Source of the DNA: Psychrobacter luti
Lineage (GTDB): Bacteria; Pseudomonadota; Gammaproteobacteria; Pseudomonadales; Moraxellaceae
Length of the DNA stretch: 64,000 nucleotides
Assembly (NCBI RefSeq): GCF_014192115.1
Contig: NZ_JACHXL010000003.1
Location: 124,001 to 188,000 of the forward strand
Direction of reading: 5' to 3'
The notes beneath the pieces are model-generated. The model did not search any database and was not told where the DNA came from. It saw only the letters and a list, made by a program, of their open reading frames with translations. Position numbers and translations under genes: made by a program. Positions 8,500 to 16,568 of the stretch are shown piece after piece; positions within the stretch are counted from its first letter, which is position 1, and each line of letters opens with the position of its first letter.

Positions 8500-9360
8500 T
8501 CAGTTTTTATTCCGAATCAACGCAATCACGGGCAGCGCAACCACATACATCAACACACCATAGACAGCAGCGGGTAAAGCGATAGCAGGTAGACCAACGG
8601 CTGTTCCCATGATAATAGGTGCTAAGGTAATCGCAGTTGTGCTGTTTTGAATACTGGTCTCAATAGCGATGGTTTTGGTATCAAACCAGCTGAGCTGCAT
8701 GGCTTTAGAAGTTAAAATACTTAACGCAAATAAGATGATAATGATAAAGACTAGCTCAAGTCCAATAGACGTCAGCTGCTCTTGTAGTAATTGCCAGTTG
8801 GTCGCAATAGCAGCAAAGACAATTAAGACAAAAAAGAGACTGGCTAAGCCATTTAGAATGCTGCTTCTACGCACCATAAAATCAGTAAATTTATAACGTG
8901 CAAGCATACCTAGGGTCACAGGTAAGGTAGTCAATAGAAACATCACTACACCAATTTTTAGCGCGCTGATAGAGCCTGCTTGGTCTTTCATAAAATAATT
9001 AAAAGCCAAAGTGATTAAGATAGGCAGTGTCACCACTGATAACAGACTGACCACGCCCGTGAGCGCCACTGACAGCGCTACATTACCTTTAGCATAGTAG
9101 GTGAGCATGTTACTGGTCACGCCGCCTGGGCAAAAGCTAATTAGCATGATACCAAAGGCGATGGCGGGTGGTGGCGACATTAGTAAGACGACTGCTAAAG
9201 CCACAAGTGGTACAAAGATAACTTGGTTTACCAAACCCACAAAGAATGCTTTGGGATTACTTGCGATAACCTTAAAATCACTGGGCTTGAGCCCTGTCCC
9301 TAAGGTAAACATAATGTAGGCAAGGGCTAACGGCAGCAAAGCTAACGCGGTATTACTCAT
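8500..9360 (-). CDS. Bile acid:sodium symporter (BASS/SBF) family transporter
   Basis: A 286-residue integral membrane protein with about nine to ten hydrophobic segments. Typical BASS features include FCPGGVTSNMLTYYAKGNVALSV in the middle and SIQNSTTAITLA near the C-terminus, which match the two Na+-site regions of the family. Members carry organic anions such as bile acids, pantoate or other acids with sodium; the substrate here is unknown. The start has a good ribosome site (AAGGAATGTTCC). It stands alone, convergent with ahpF and separated by 160 bp from the GST gene. Confidence 0.88.
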   Translation of the reverse strand: MSNTALALLPLALAYIMFTLGTGLKPSDFKVIASNPKAFFVGLVNQVIFVPLVALAVVLLMSPPPAIAFGIMLISFCPGGVTSNMLTYYAKGNVALSVALTGVVSLLSVVTLPILITLAFNYFMKDQAGSISALKIGVVMFLLTTLPVTLGMLARYKFTDFMVRRSSILNGLASLFFVLIVFAAIATNWQLLQEQLTSIGLELVFIIIILFALSILTSKAMQLSWFDTKTIAIETSIQNSTTAITLAPIIMGTAVGLPAIALPAAVYGVLMYVVALPVIALIRNKN

Positions 9361-9523
9361 GGAACATTCCTTGTTAAATGTAGAGGCGTATTAAAGACAT
9401 ATTGAACACATATTGAAAGCGTATTAAAAGTAACTTGCTAAATAGATCACAGTCCTTGTATTCCTATCATCTTAAGCGTTATGAAAAATTTAGCAAACGT
9501 TTGATTTTGGCTTTGATAGATTT

Positions 9524-10267
9524 TTAACTTGCCAATACACCAGCTATCGAAAGTAATTTACCCGCTTCGTCTTCTTTAATCACACGAGTTTCATTGAGTG
9601 CTGCTTCTTGCCAAGTTTGTAGATGAGTATTGTTTAACATCGTTTCACAATACTGTTTCGTCATCGGTTTCAACTGTATGCCCGAGGCATCCACATAAGT
9701 CCGCAAGCGTAGAACCACAGGGGCGAAAAAAGCATCGGCAGCCGTGAATAGTCCAAATAGGTAGCTGTCTTTTGGGCGATTCTTTAAACAATCTGCAAAG
9801 ATATTTTCTATACGTGCAATATCACTTAGACAGGCAGCGCTTGGTTGTATCTTCGCGGTAGCTCGAATGTTCATCGGCATCTCACTACGAATGCCCATTA
9901 GACCTGAGTGCATCTCAGCGATAATGCTTTGGCAATAAGCGCTGTTTATTCTGTTGCTGGTATTGCTGTTAGTATTAGACTTACTCATTCCTGTCCAAAC
10001 ATCTAAGTTCGTCAGATAATCATTGGCGTGAATAGTAATCGCTAAGGTATCCCAGACCGTGACTTTATCATCACCTTGAGCATAGACTAGAACCGGTACT
10101 TTGCCTGTTGGCGCATGTTCATTGAGAATAACTGTCGCTGATGAATGAAAGAGCTCAATCAATTGCTCATCGAAATCAATATTAAATGCTTTGAGTAGTA
10201 GCCAAACTCGCAATGACCACGACGAATAATTTTTATTGCCAATGATGAGTAACGGTTTTTGCATCAT
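9524..10267 (-). CDS. Glutathione S-transferase family protein
   Basis: A 247-residue protein with an N-terminal thioredoxin-like GST domain (LLIIGNKNYSSWSLRVWLLL) and the TGKVPVLV segment carrying the cis-proline that contacts glutathione. A helical C-terminal domain follows. The serine in SSWS is the likely activating residue. A serine/asparagine-rich insert (TNSNTSNRINS) lies between the domains. The substrate is unknown. Two adjacent ATG codons can serve as the start. The gene lies upstream of the BASS gene and downstream of the DUF442 gene, from which a terminator separates it. Confidence 0.85.
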   Translation of the reverse strand: MMQKPLLIIGNKNYSSWSLRVWLLLKAFNIDFDEQLIELFHSSATVILNEHAPTGKVPVLVYAQGDDKVTVWDTLAITIHANDYLTNLDVWTGMSKSNTNSNTSNRINSAYCQSIIAEMHSGLMGIRSEMPMNIRATAKIQPSAACLSDIARIENIFADCLKNRPKDSYLFGLFTAADAFFAPVVLRLRTYVDASGIQLKPMTKQYCETMLNNTHLQTWQEAALNETRVIKEDEAGKLLSIAGVLAS

Positions 10268-10350
10268 AAAGTCCTATTAAGGAGTATCAGTAGGATTTTA
10301 TTATGTCTCCAATATTAAAAATTAACCAGTCTATAGTTGAGTAATATGCA

Positions 10351-10387
10351 AAAAAATGCCCATCCAAAGTTTGGACAGGCGTTTTTT
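10351..10387 (-). terminator. Intrinsic terminator after first DUF442 gene
   Basis: An imperfect hairpin (TGCCCATCCAAA / TTTGGACAGGCG) flanked by A and T tracts. It lies directly downstream of the DUF442 gene at 10417 on the - strand. Confidence 0.75.
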
Positions 10388-10416
10388 AAGCAATGACAAT
10401 TATATTTAAATCAGTA

Positions 10417-10749
10417 TTAATCGTCTAACAAGTCCATACGCTTTGCCGCTTCGTAGATACCTGTTGAGCGGTTACCGGTACGGCAAAAAATTAGCATTGG
10501 CTGCTCAGCTTGGTTAAAAAAGTCAGCAAATGCTTCGACATGGTTTTGATTGAGCTCACTACCGGCGAAAGATACTTCTTTATAAGCAAGCCCTGCTTTT
10601 TTAGCAGCGGCTTCAATCTCAGCACTGGTAGGTTGATTCGGCTCTTCACCATCTGGACGGTTGTTAATAATGGTTTTAAAACCATTTTCAGCAATCATAG
10701 GTACTTGATCAGGGGTGATTTGTCCGGTAATACTAACTTGATGGCTCAT
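10417..10749 (-). CDS. DUF442 / TIGR01244-family sulfur transferase-like protein, copy 1
   Basis: A 110-residue protein of the tyrosine-phosphatase/rhodanese-like DUF442 family. In several bacteria this domain is fused to the N-terminus of the persulfide dioxygenase Blh. The active-site loop FCRTGNRS keeps the catalytic cysteine and arginine. The N-terminal segment (GQITPDQVPMIAENGFKTII, then NNRPDGEEPNQP) is standard for the family. It probably handles persulfide sulfur or acts on a thiol intermediate. The neighbouring BigR, SulP and persulfide dioxygenase genes support this. The ribosome site is AAGGAG. A 9-bp hairpin lies just upstream (10771-10795). Confidence 0.85.
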   Translation of the reverse strand: MSHQVSITGQITPDQVPMIAENGFKTIINNRPDGEEPNQPTSAEIEAAAKKAGLAYKEVSFAGSELNQNHVEAFADFFNQAEQPMLIFCRTGNRSTGIYEAAKRMDLLDD

Positions 10750-10770
10750 AAGAGCTCCTTGTTATTTTTT

Positions 10771-10795
10771 AGCGTAAAAATGAAACTTTTACGCT
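10771..10795 (-). promoter_or_regulatory. Inverted repeat in the leader of DUF442 copy 1
   Basis: A perfect 9-bp inverted repeat, AGCGTAAAA (10771-10779) and TTTTACGCT (10787-10795), with a 7-base spacer. It lies 22 bp upstream of the start codon and covers the region just before the ribosome site. It lacks a T-run on either side, so a repressor site or a translation-control hairpin is likelier than a terminator. Confidence 0.4.
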
Positions 10796-10830
10796 TAGAT
10801 TAAAGTATTTCAATAAAGTATATCTGCTCT

Positions 10831-11157
10831 CTACAACAAGCCTTGCATCAGCGCACTTTGATACAGTAATTTGGCGCGTGCACCTGTGCCGCAAAACATC
10901 AGGATGGGTTTTGGCATGGTGCGATAAAATGCCGCAAATTGCTCGACAGTCGCCATGCTTAAACGCTCATCATCAAATGGCAAATGCTGATAGGTGAGGT
11001 TAGCCTTTGCCGTCGCATGGGTGAAATCACAGCTATTAGGCTGCGTCTCTGTCTCAGCGTCAGGTCGAATATTGAGCACAGAGCGGTAGCCAAGCTCGGC
11101 AATCTTGACGCATTGGCTTGGGTAAATTTGCTTATAAATGGTTAAATCATCGGTCAT
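10831..11157 (-). CDS. DUF442-family protein, copy 2, altered active-site loop
   Basis: A paralogue of the adjacent DUF442 gene (LGYRSVLNIRPDAETETQPNS matches GFKTIINNRPDGEEPNQP). The ORF reaches 11175, but the ATG at 11157 gives an N-terminus that aligns without gap to copy 1, so I use it. Its loop is FCGTGARA in place of FCRTGNRS: the cysteine and final arginine are kept, while the first arginine and the last serine are lost. Activity may therefore differ or be reduced. It is followed by copy 1 on the same strand. The tandem arrangement points to gene duplication. Confidence 0.78.
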   Translation of the reverse strand: MTDDLTIYKQIYPSQCVKIAELGYRSVLNIRPDAETETQPNSCDFTHATAKANLTYQHLPFDDERLSMATVEQFAAFYRTMPKPILMFCGTGARAKLLYQSALMQGLL

Positions 11158-11372
11158 AAGTAGCTTAGGTCGCATATATTAAATGGTATTAGAGTTTTTT
11201 GTATTTACAAAGAAAGTAATATTAAAGCTAATAGTAATTTAGCATAACACAGCTTTTATCATATCTCTGTTTTGTCAATGATGTTTTATAATTAAGCTTT
11301 TATCACTGATGTTTTGACACTTACAATAACGCTTATTAATAATTTAACTTGAGTTGCATAAATGCAGTGTTA

Positions 11373-13082
11373 TTAAACATCCTTAAGCGCGTTGACCGCA
11401 TCCATGGTGCTCAAATAAACCTGCCCTGATAGATGAGTAATAACTGGTGTATGCTCAATGATGTCCATCACCGGTCCCTTGATAAAGCTAAAGCTTAAGT
11501 GCTTTTTTTGATTCAACAGCTCTTGATTGAGGCTAATAAGCATCTCTTGTCCGGTCAAGTCAATATGATTGACCGCCGACATAATAAGAATAATTTCATG
11601 CGCTTCGGGGTACTGCAGCGTCGCTTGTATGACCCTGCGATGCACCGATTCACTATTGCCAAAAAACAAGCTTTCATCAATACGCAGCATTAATAAATTG
11701 CTAAAGGTCACCACATCATGACGATTGATGTTGCGAAAGTGTCCTGTGCCCGCTAGCTGACCAACAACGGCGACATGCGGTTTACTCGATTGCCAAATTA
11801 GGCTGGCAAACGACACCATCAAACCGATGACCAAGCCAGTATTTAACCCAAATATCAGTACGCCGATAAATGCCGCCAGAAAGCTTGCTGCATCTAAGCG
11901 GTCGCGTTGCCATGCTGACTTTAAAGTCGCCATATCAATGAGACCGACAATCGATGCCATGATAGTCGCGCCCAATAAAGCATAGGGCAGTGGCGCTAAT
12001 AAATTGCCAAAAGCGATTAATGCTGCAATCATGACCAGTATCGTTACCAAGCTTGCGACTGGTGTTTTGGCACCTGAGTCAGCATTCATCGCAGTACGTG
12101 AAAAGCCGCCAGCGACCGTAAAGCTTTGAAAGAATCCGCCCGCCATATTGGCCAGACCCAAACCAGTAAGCTCACGATTGGCATCAAAGGTTTCACCGCG
12201 CAGGCGTGCGTAATTGCTAGCAACGGAACTGCTTGAAACAAAGATAATCAATGCCATCAAACCGGCGCTCGGTAGTAGGTTGAGCGCTTCATGAAAATCT
12301 GGCATATACGGCAGGGTAAAAGTAGGCAGACCCTGCGGAATAGTACTAATCGTTGCCACGCCGTGCGTTGTCCAGTGTAAGCTTATACTTAACACGATGG
12401 CAAGACCAAGTAAAATAAGCGGAAATAGACGCTCAGCCCACTTAGCATAAGAAGCTGACAACCAAGAGCGCCAAACCCATTTGCTCGCATAACGGTTGGC
12501 AAATAACAGCGTAAAAGCAATGACTCCAATAACTAAGGTTAGCGGATGCAGCTGGCGAGCGTACATCTGCATACTCGATAAATAACCGATGAGGCCATTA
12601 CCTGCAATAGGAATCCCTGTCAGATATTTAAGCTGACTGACAAAAATTAGTACCGCTGCACCGCTGATAAAACCAGCAGACACACCGCGACTGATAAACT
12701 GCATAATCCAGCCAAGCTTAAGCCGACCTGCCAGCCATAACATCGTGCCAACCATCAATGACAGTAAACTGGCCATTAATATATATTGCTGCGTGCCCTC
12801 ATTGGCATAAGGATGCAAACTACTCGCCGTCATAATCGCGGTGATAGCGACGGGACCTACAGCTTGTACATTACTCGAGCCTATCCATGCGTACACCAGC
12901 ACGGGTACGATAGCCGCATAGAGTCCATAAACAGGTGGCAATCCTGCTAGCACCGCATAACCTAAGCTTTGCGGAATGACGAGCACCCCAACGACCAATC
13001 CCGCGATGACGTCAGTCGGCAGGGCAGACAGTTGGTACTGACGTAGCCAAGCAGGAATCAGGCGAGCAGCGATAGAAGGCAT
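11373..13082 (-). CDS. SulP family anion transporter with STAS domain
   Basis: A 569-residue membrane protein. The N-terminal SulP signature is seen in AGLVVGVLVIPQSLGYAVLAG and PPVYGLYAAIVPVLVYAWIG, followed by about 12 to 14 membrane segments. A C-terminal cytoplasmic STAS domain occupies about residues 440-555. SulP proteins carry sulfate, bicarbonate or dicarboxylates. The genes around it (persulfide dioxygenase, DUF442, BigR) favour sulfate or sulfite export or import; this is inference. It lies 56 bp downstream of the ArsR-type regulator on the same strand, so the two are probably one operon. The start lacks a strong Shine-Dalgarno. Confidence 0.9.
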   Translation of the reverse strand: MPSIAARLIPAWLRQYQLSALPTDVIAGLVVGVLVIPQSLGYAVLAGLPPVYGLYAAIVPVLVYAWIGSSNVQAVGPVAITAIMTASSLHPYANEGTQQYILMASLLSLMVGTMLWLAGRLKLGWIMQFISRGVSAGFISGAAVLIFVSQLKYLTGIPIAGNGLIGYLSSMQMYARQLHPLTLVIGVIAFTLLFANRYASKWVWRSWLSASYAKWAERLFPLILLGLAIVLSISLHWTTHGVATISTIPQGLPTFTLPYMPDFHEALNLLPSAGLMALIIFVSSSSVASNYARLRGETFDANRELTGLGLANMAGGFFQSFTVAGGFSRTAMNADSGAKTPVASLVTILVMIAALIAFGNLLAPLPYALLGATIMASIVGLIDMATLKSAWQRDRLDAASFLAAFIGVLIFGLNTGLVIGLMVSFASLIWQSSKPHVAVVGQLAGTGHFRNINRHDVVTFSNLLMLRIDESLFFGNSESVHRRVIQATLQYPEAHEIILIMSAVNHIDLTGQEMLISLNQELLNQKKHLSFSFIKGPVMDIIEHTPVITHLSGQVYLSTMDAVNALKDV

Positions 13083-13138
13083 AGCAATAGGTCATCACAA
13101 TAAAGAAATTTAAGAACAGCTAAGAGCTAAATAACCAG

Positions 13139-13510
13139 TTAGGTGTCTGTTTTGGCACAAAAGCGTTCATACAATAACTGTAGTACCGATAACGCATCGT
13201 CGCTTGCGATACTATAATAGATTTGCTTACCCTCGCGGCGGGTCGTCACCAGCTCATCTTTACGTAAGATACCCAGCTGCTGCGACAAGCTTGGCTGCCC
13301 GACACCGACTAAGTCTTCAAGCTCGCTGACGCAGTACTCACCTTGGGTCAGCTGACATAGCAGTAATAAGCGATCTGGATGCGAGAGCGACTTTAATAAT
13401 TGACTGGCTTGCATAGATGCATGTTGCATTTGCTCAGCAAGGTCTTTGGGTGCAAAGTCTGCTACGCTGGCAGATACAGGCTTACCAGTGTGATGAGTAG
13501 ACGTGCTCAA
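13139..13510 (-). CDS. bigR: BigR/SqrR-type ArsR-family persulfide-responsive repressor
   Basis: A winged-helix ArsR protein of 123 residues from the TTG. Two cysteines, C52 (LLLLCQL) and C118 (YERFCAK), are 66 residues apart, the same spacing as the redox pair C42/C108 of BigR and C41/C107 of SqrR, which form a tetrasulfide or disulfide and release DNA. A further C60 is extra. The recognition helix is QPSLSQQLGILRKDELV. The TTG start is conservative: a strong AAGGAG (13538-13543) instead sits 6 bases before an in-frame CTG at 13531, which may be the true start. It is divergent from the persulfide dioxygenase gene, its expected target, and upstream of sulP. Confidence 0.85.
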   Translation of the reverse strand: MSTSTHHTGKPVSASVADFAPKDLAEQMQHASMQASQLLKSLSHPDRLLLLCQLTQGEYCVSELEDLVGVGQPSLSQQLGILRKDELVTTRREGKQIYYSIASDDALSVLQLLYERFCAKTDT

Positions 13511-13604
13511 TGCTGAAGTTGAAGTAGTCAGGGCGAACTCCTTATTTAAGATATAGATAAAAAAGGCAAAGTTTATAGATAAGATATGGTTATATATAGT
13601 TAAT

Positions 13605-13685
13605 TATCAATGATATCGCAATTTATAGCAAGTTATCATTATTTACATTATATAAATTGATAAATTGTTGGCTGGTTGCTATAGT
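13605..13685 (+). promoter_or_regulatory. Persulfide dioxygenase promoter with possible BigR operator
   Basis: TTGATA (13657-13662) and TATAGT (13680-13685) are spaced by 17 bp and form a good sigma70 promoter about 110 bp upstream of the MBL gene start. AT-rich dyads lie just upstream: TATCA-A-TGATA at 13605-13615, and TTATCA near 13633 facing TGATAA at 13658. They are plausible sites for the divergent BigR-like repressor. The promoter is seen in the sequence; the operator is inferred from position. Confidence 0.45.
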
Positions 13686-13793
13686 AGTATGCAAGATAGG
13701 TATTATGTACATGCAAATATTATAAACAAGTATTTATTATACGTAAGACATCATTAGATATTAAAAAATTCATATAAAAACAAAGAGGTAGCC

Positions 13794-14660
13794 ATGCAAG
13801 TTCATTCTTTCTTACATAGCGACACAGAAACCTACACCCATGTACTCGCTGATGTGCAGCAGCAAGTGTGTGCCATTATCGACCCTGTTTTGGATTTCGA
13901 TGCCAAGTCAGGACGCACGGATACCGCTAGTGTCGATAAGGTGATAGCGTTCGTGCGTGAGCAGGGTTGGGCGCTGGTTTATATTATAGAAACCCATGCC
14001 CATGCCGATCATATATCGGCCGCTATTCATGTAAAAGAGACACTTGGTGGCAAACTGGTCATCGGTCAACATATCACTGAAGTGCAAAAAATATTTAAGC
14101 AAATTTTTAACTTTGATACCAGCTTTCGTACTGATGCCAGTCAGTTTGATATCTTGACCGATGATGGAGAAACTTTGGCACTTGGCGGCATTATGATTAC
14201 TGCCATGTATGTGCCCGGCCATACGCGCGCCGACATGGCGTATCTTGCCGCTGACGATGAAAAAACCGTGGTATTTGTCGGTGATACGCTATTTGCCCCA
14301 GATGTGGGTACGGCGCGCTGTGACTTTCCGGGAGGAGATGCCAAAACTCTGTATCAGTCTATCCAAAAACTGCTGGCACTTCCTGATGAGACCATGATGT
14401 ATCTGTGCCATGACTATCCGAGTCAAGGTCGCAAGCACTGCCCAACCACGACGGTGGCGGCGCAAAAGCTCGGTAATATCCATGTTAAAGACGGCATTAA
14501 TGAAGCTGAGTTTGTCGAGATGCGTGAGCGCCGCGATGCCAATCTAGAGATGCCGCGGCTGATTATCCCGTCAGTACAACTTAATATCGATGCTGGTCAT
14601 TTTCCAAAACCAGAAGATAATGGCACCCGTTATCTAAAAGTACCGATTAATGCGCTTTAA
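13794..14660 (+). CDS. ETHE1/Blh-like persulfide dioxygenase (MBL fold)
   Basis: A 288-residue metallo-beta-lactamase-fold protein. The metal motif is THAHADH (H68, H70, D72, H73). H143 lies in VPGHTRADM, D164 in FVGDTLFAPD and H206 in CHDYPSQGR. The single-iron persulfide dioxygenases (ETHE1, Blh, PDO) use this ligand set, and the FVGDTLF...GTARCDFPGGD segment is typical of them. They oxidise glutathione persulfide to sulfite and glutathione. The DUF442 domain found at the N-terminus of Agrobacterium and Xylella Blh is absent here and encoded separately nearby. It is divergent from the BigR-like repressor, and the ribosome site is AGAGG. Confidence 0.92.
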   Translation: MQVHSFLHSDTETYTHVLADVQQQVCAIIDPVLDFDAKSGRTDTASVDKVIAFVREQGWALVYIIETHAHADHISAAIHVKETLGGKLVIGQHITEVQKIFKQIFNFDTSFRTDASQFDILTDDGETLALGGIMITAMYVPGHTRADMAYLAADDEKTVVFVGDTLFAPDVGTARCDFPGGDAKTLYQSIQKLLALPDETMMYLCHDYPSQGRKHCPTTTVAAQKLGNIHVKDGINEAEFVEMRERRDANLEMPRLIIPSVQLNIDAGHFPKPEDNGTRYLKVPINAL

Positions 14661-14901
14661 TTATTAATTGAATTTAAAAAAAATGAAAAATAACTGTTAA
14701 GAATTAAGTATAACTAAGCTAAAAGTTACGCAAGCACAATACGAGCAGCGGCTATCCTAATGCTAATCTGTATTATAAGTTGCATAACGAAATGAAGCCA
14801 ATATAAAAAGCGTGATTAAGATTTTACGAGTCATCCATTAGCAGTGAGCATGGGCTCTCTATTAAGACGCGCGCCAAAGCTATATATAAAGGAGTTGTAT
14901 A

Positions 14902-15339
14902 ATGAGTGAGCAAAACTCTCATCTGGTCTGCCCGCATTGTCAGGCAACCAATCGCGTACCCGCCACACGTCTAAATGCGGCACCTAACTGCGGTAAATGT
15001 GGTCAGCCATTATTAACGGCCAGTCCGCATGAGCTAAACGCCCAGATGGTTAGCAAAGTCATACAAAAAAATGAGGTATTGACCATCGTTGATTTTTGGG
15101 CGAGTTGGTGTCAGCCTTGTCTAATGATGGCGCCGCAGTTTAAAGCGGCGGCCAGTCAGTTGCCGCAAGTGGTTTTTGCCAAAATACAAACCGATAAATA
15201 CGAGCAAGCGGCGGCACCTTATAATATTCGTAGCTTGCCGACGATGGTTGCTTTTAAAAATGGCAAAGAAGTCGCGCGCCAATCTGGTGCCTTACCTAGC
15301 GACCAAATTGTGCAGTGGGTAAAAAGCTTAAACGCATAA
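14902..15339 (+). CDS. trxC: Thioredoxin 2-type protein with zinc ribbon and WCQPC active site
   Basis: A 145-residue thioredoxin with an N-terminal zinc ribbon (C10, C13, C30, C33), as in TrxC/thioredoxin 2. The thioredoxin fold begins near residue 55. The active site reads WASWCQPC (C70, C73), with glutamine in place of the usual glycine of WCGPC. The cis-proline loop is SLPTMVAF. TrxC is peroxide-induced in enterics. Here the gene follows the persulfide dioxygenase by 241 bp on the same strand, so it may serve in reducing persulfides; that is inference. It has a strong ribosome site (AAAGGAG) and a terminator after it. Confidence 0.9.
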   Translation: MSEQNSHLVCPHCQATNRVPATRLNAAPNCGKCGQPLLTASPHELNAQMVSKVIQKNEVLTIVDFWASWCQPCLMMAPQFKAAASQLPQVVFAKIQTDKYEQAAAPYNIRSLPTMVAFKNGKEVARQSGALPSDQIVQWVKSLNA

Positions 15340-15376
15340 GTGTTGCTTGAGTTTTTATTCCTGATAGTGAGACACA

Positions 15377-15413
15377 AAAAAAGCCAATATGCTTATCGCG
15401 TATTGGCTTTTTT
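15377..15413. terminator. Bidirectional intrinsic terminator, trxC / lipoprotein gene
   Basis: A stem AAAAAAGCCAATA / TATTGGCTTTTTT with an 11-base loop between two convergent genes. Confidence 0.9.
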
Positions 15414-15488
15414 CTTTTGAACAGCGTTTAACGTCATTGGAATAATAAACTATTAAACATGAGCTATTTAAACACGAGCTATCGAGCA

Positions 15489-15890
15489 TTACTCACCATA
15501 AATCTTAATACCATTGGCAAAGCCACAACGCTGGATACGGGCAGACTGAATGATGGCATCACGCTCGCCATACAGTCTTGATAGCTTGGCATCGCGCGCT
15601 TTAGTATTGTTGCTTTGACCAACGCCAAAGCTGATATTAGGGGAGATACCCCAGCGTCCAGCCGAAACCCCAACGCCAACACCTGAAGCAGATAGGGTGG
15701 ATTGCTCATTGCGTGCTGCATCGACATAGCGATTGACGCGGCTATATTCTTGGCTAAGCGCTTGGCAATCATAACCTTGGTAAGTGCTTGGTGGCACATA
15801 TTGCGGGGTGATATTACCCGTTGAGGCGCAGCCTGAGAGACCAAAAACGCCAGCTGTTGCCAGTAATGTTGCTGCAGTAAGAGTTTTCAT
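15489..15890 (-). CDS. Small outer-membrane-type lipoprotein, unknown function
   Basis: A 133-residue precursor with a lipoprotein signal peptide and lipobox FGLSGC (C21), then ASTGN. The residue after the cysteine is alanine, not aspartate, which favours outer-membrane sorting. The mature part has a helical stretch (SQEYSRVNRYVDAARNEQ), a glycine-rich segment (GVGVGVSAGRWGISPNISFG) and two cysteines (in YDCQAL and IQRCGF) that could pair. I do not recognise a named family. An overlapping ORF at 15479-15844 is a shadow. The ribosome site is GGAGACACT. Confidence 0.75.
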   Translation of the reverse strand: MKTLTAATLLATAGVFGLSGCASTGNITPQYVPPSTYQGYDCQALSQEYSRVNRYVDAARNEQSTLSASGVGVGVSAGRWGISPNISFGVGQSNNTKARDAKLSRLYGERDAIIQSARIQRCGFANGIKIYGE

Positions 15891-16077
15891 AGTGTCTCCA
15901 TAAGCTAAATGAGTTTGTTTACCGTGCTTGTTAATTGCTGCTGTCCTTAATCAATATCTGTTTTGACGTTAATGAAGAACATTCCATTTTAAACAGGGCA
16001 TTTTAGAAATGCGCATTTATTTAAGATAGCAAAAAATAGGCGATTAAGATATTGAAAAATATATCGTTTAGCAAGGA

Positions 16078-16437
16078 TTAAAATAAATTACCCGGTTTGC
16101 TAAAGGCAAGCACCACGATGCCGATATAAGCCACACCTGCAATCAGAATACCGGTTTTTCTTTGGCTCAATGTTGCATTGTTATTAAAGGCTTTGATACT
16201 GGCGCTAAGGGCTGCAACGAGCAAGATGATTTTTGCAAACACCCATTGTACAGGCGCATTGGCACTCATCAACTGCATGAGCATACCAGCCCCTGAAAGA
16301 ATAATAACGGCATAGAGGATATGGGTAGAGATTTTGAGTGCAAATGGCATTTGCTTGTTTGCGCTTAATACCAGATAGCTTTGATATAAAAACGCCGTAA
16401 TCAACAGGACTGCCATGAGCATATGTAAATGTTTCAT
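16078..16437 (-). CDS. SirB2 family inner-membrane protein
   Basis: A 119-residue protein with four hydrophobic segments. It begins MKHLHMLMAVLLITAFLYQS, the typical N-terminus of the SirB family (PF04247). The original SirB2 was named as a regulator of Salmonella invasion genes, but most members are conserved membrane proteins of unknown role. The C-terminal GILIAGVAYIGIVVLAFSKPG fits the family. It stands as a single gene between the lipoprotein and bolA genes. Confidence 0.8.
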   Translation of the reverse strand: MKHLHMLMAVLLITAFLYQSYLVLSANKQMPFALKISTHILYAVIILSGAGMLMQLMSANAPVQWVFAKIILLVAALSASIKAFNNNATLSQRKTGILIAGVAYIGIVVLAFSKPGNLF

Positions 16438-16568
16438 TGGGTAGAATTTCCTTTAAAGTTGCCGTTTATCAGCTGATTTACAGTATTTGAAGATAATGTC
16501 TAATCATAATTTTTAATGACAGTATGCAATGGTAAAGATTTAAAAATAGCGCACAATAAAACAGCCAA

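Noticed and set aside
15479-15844. 121-residue ORF overlapping the small lipoprotein gene
   Set aside because: It lies in another frame of the same strand. The 15489-15890 frame has a ribosome site, signal peptide and lipobox, so this one is a shadow.
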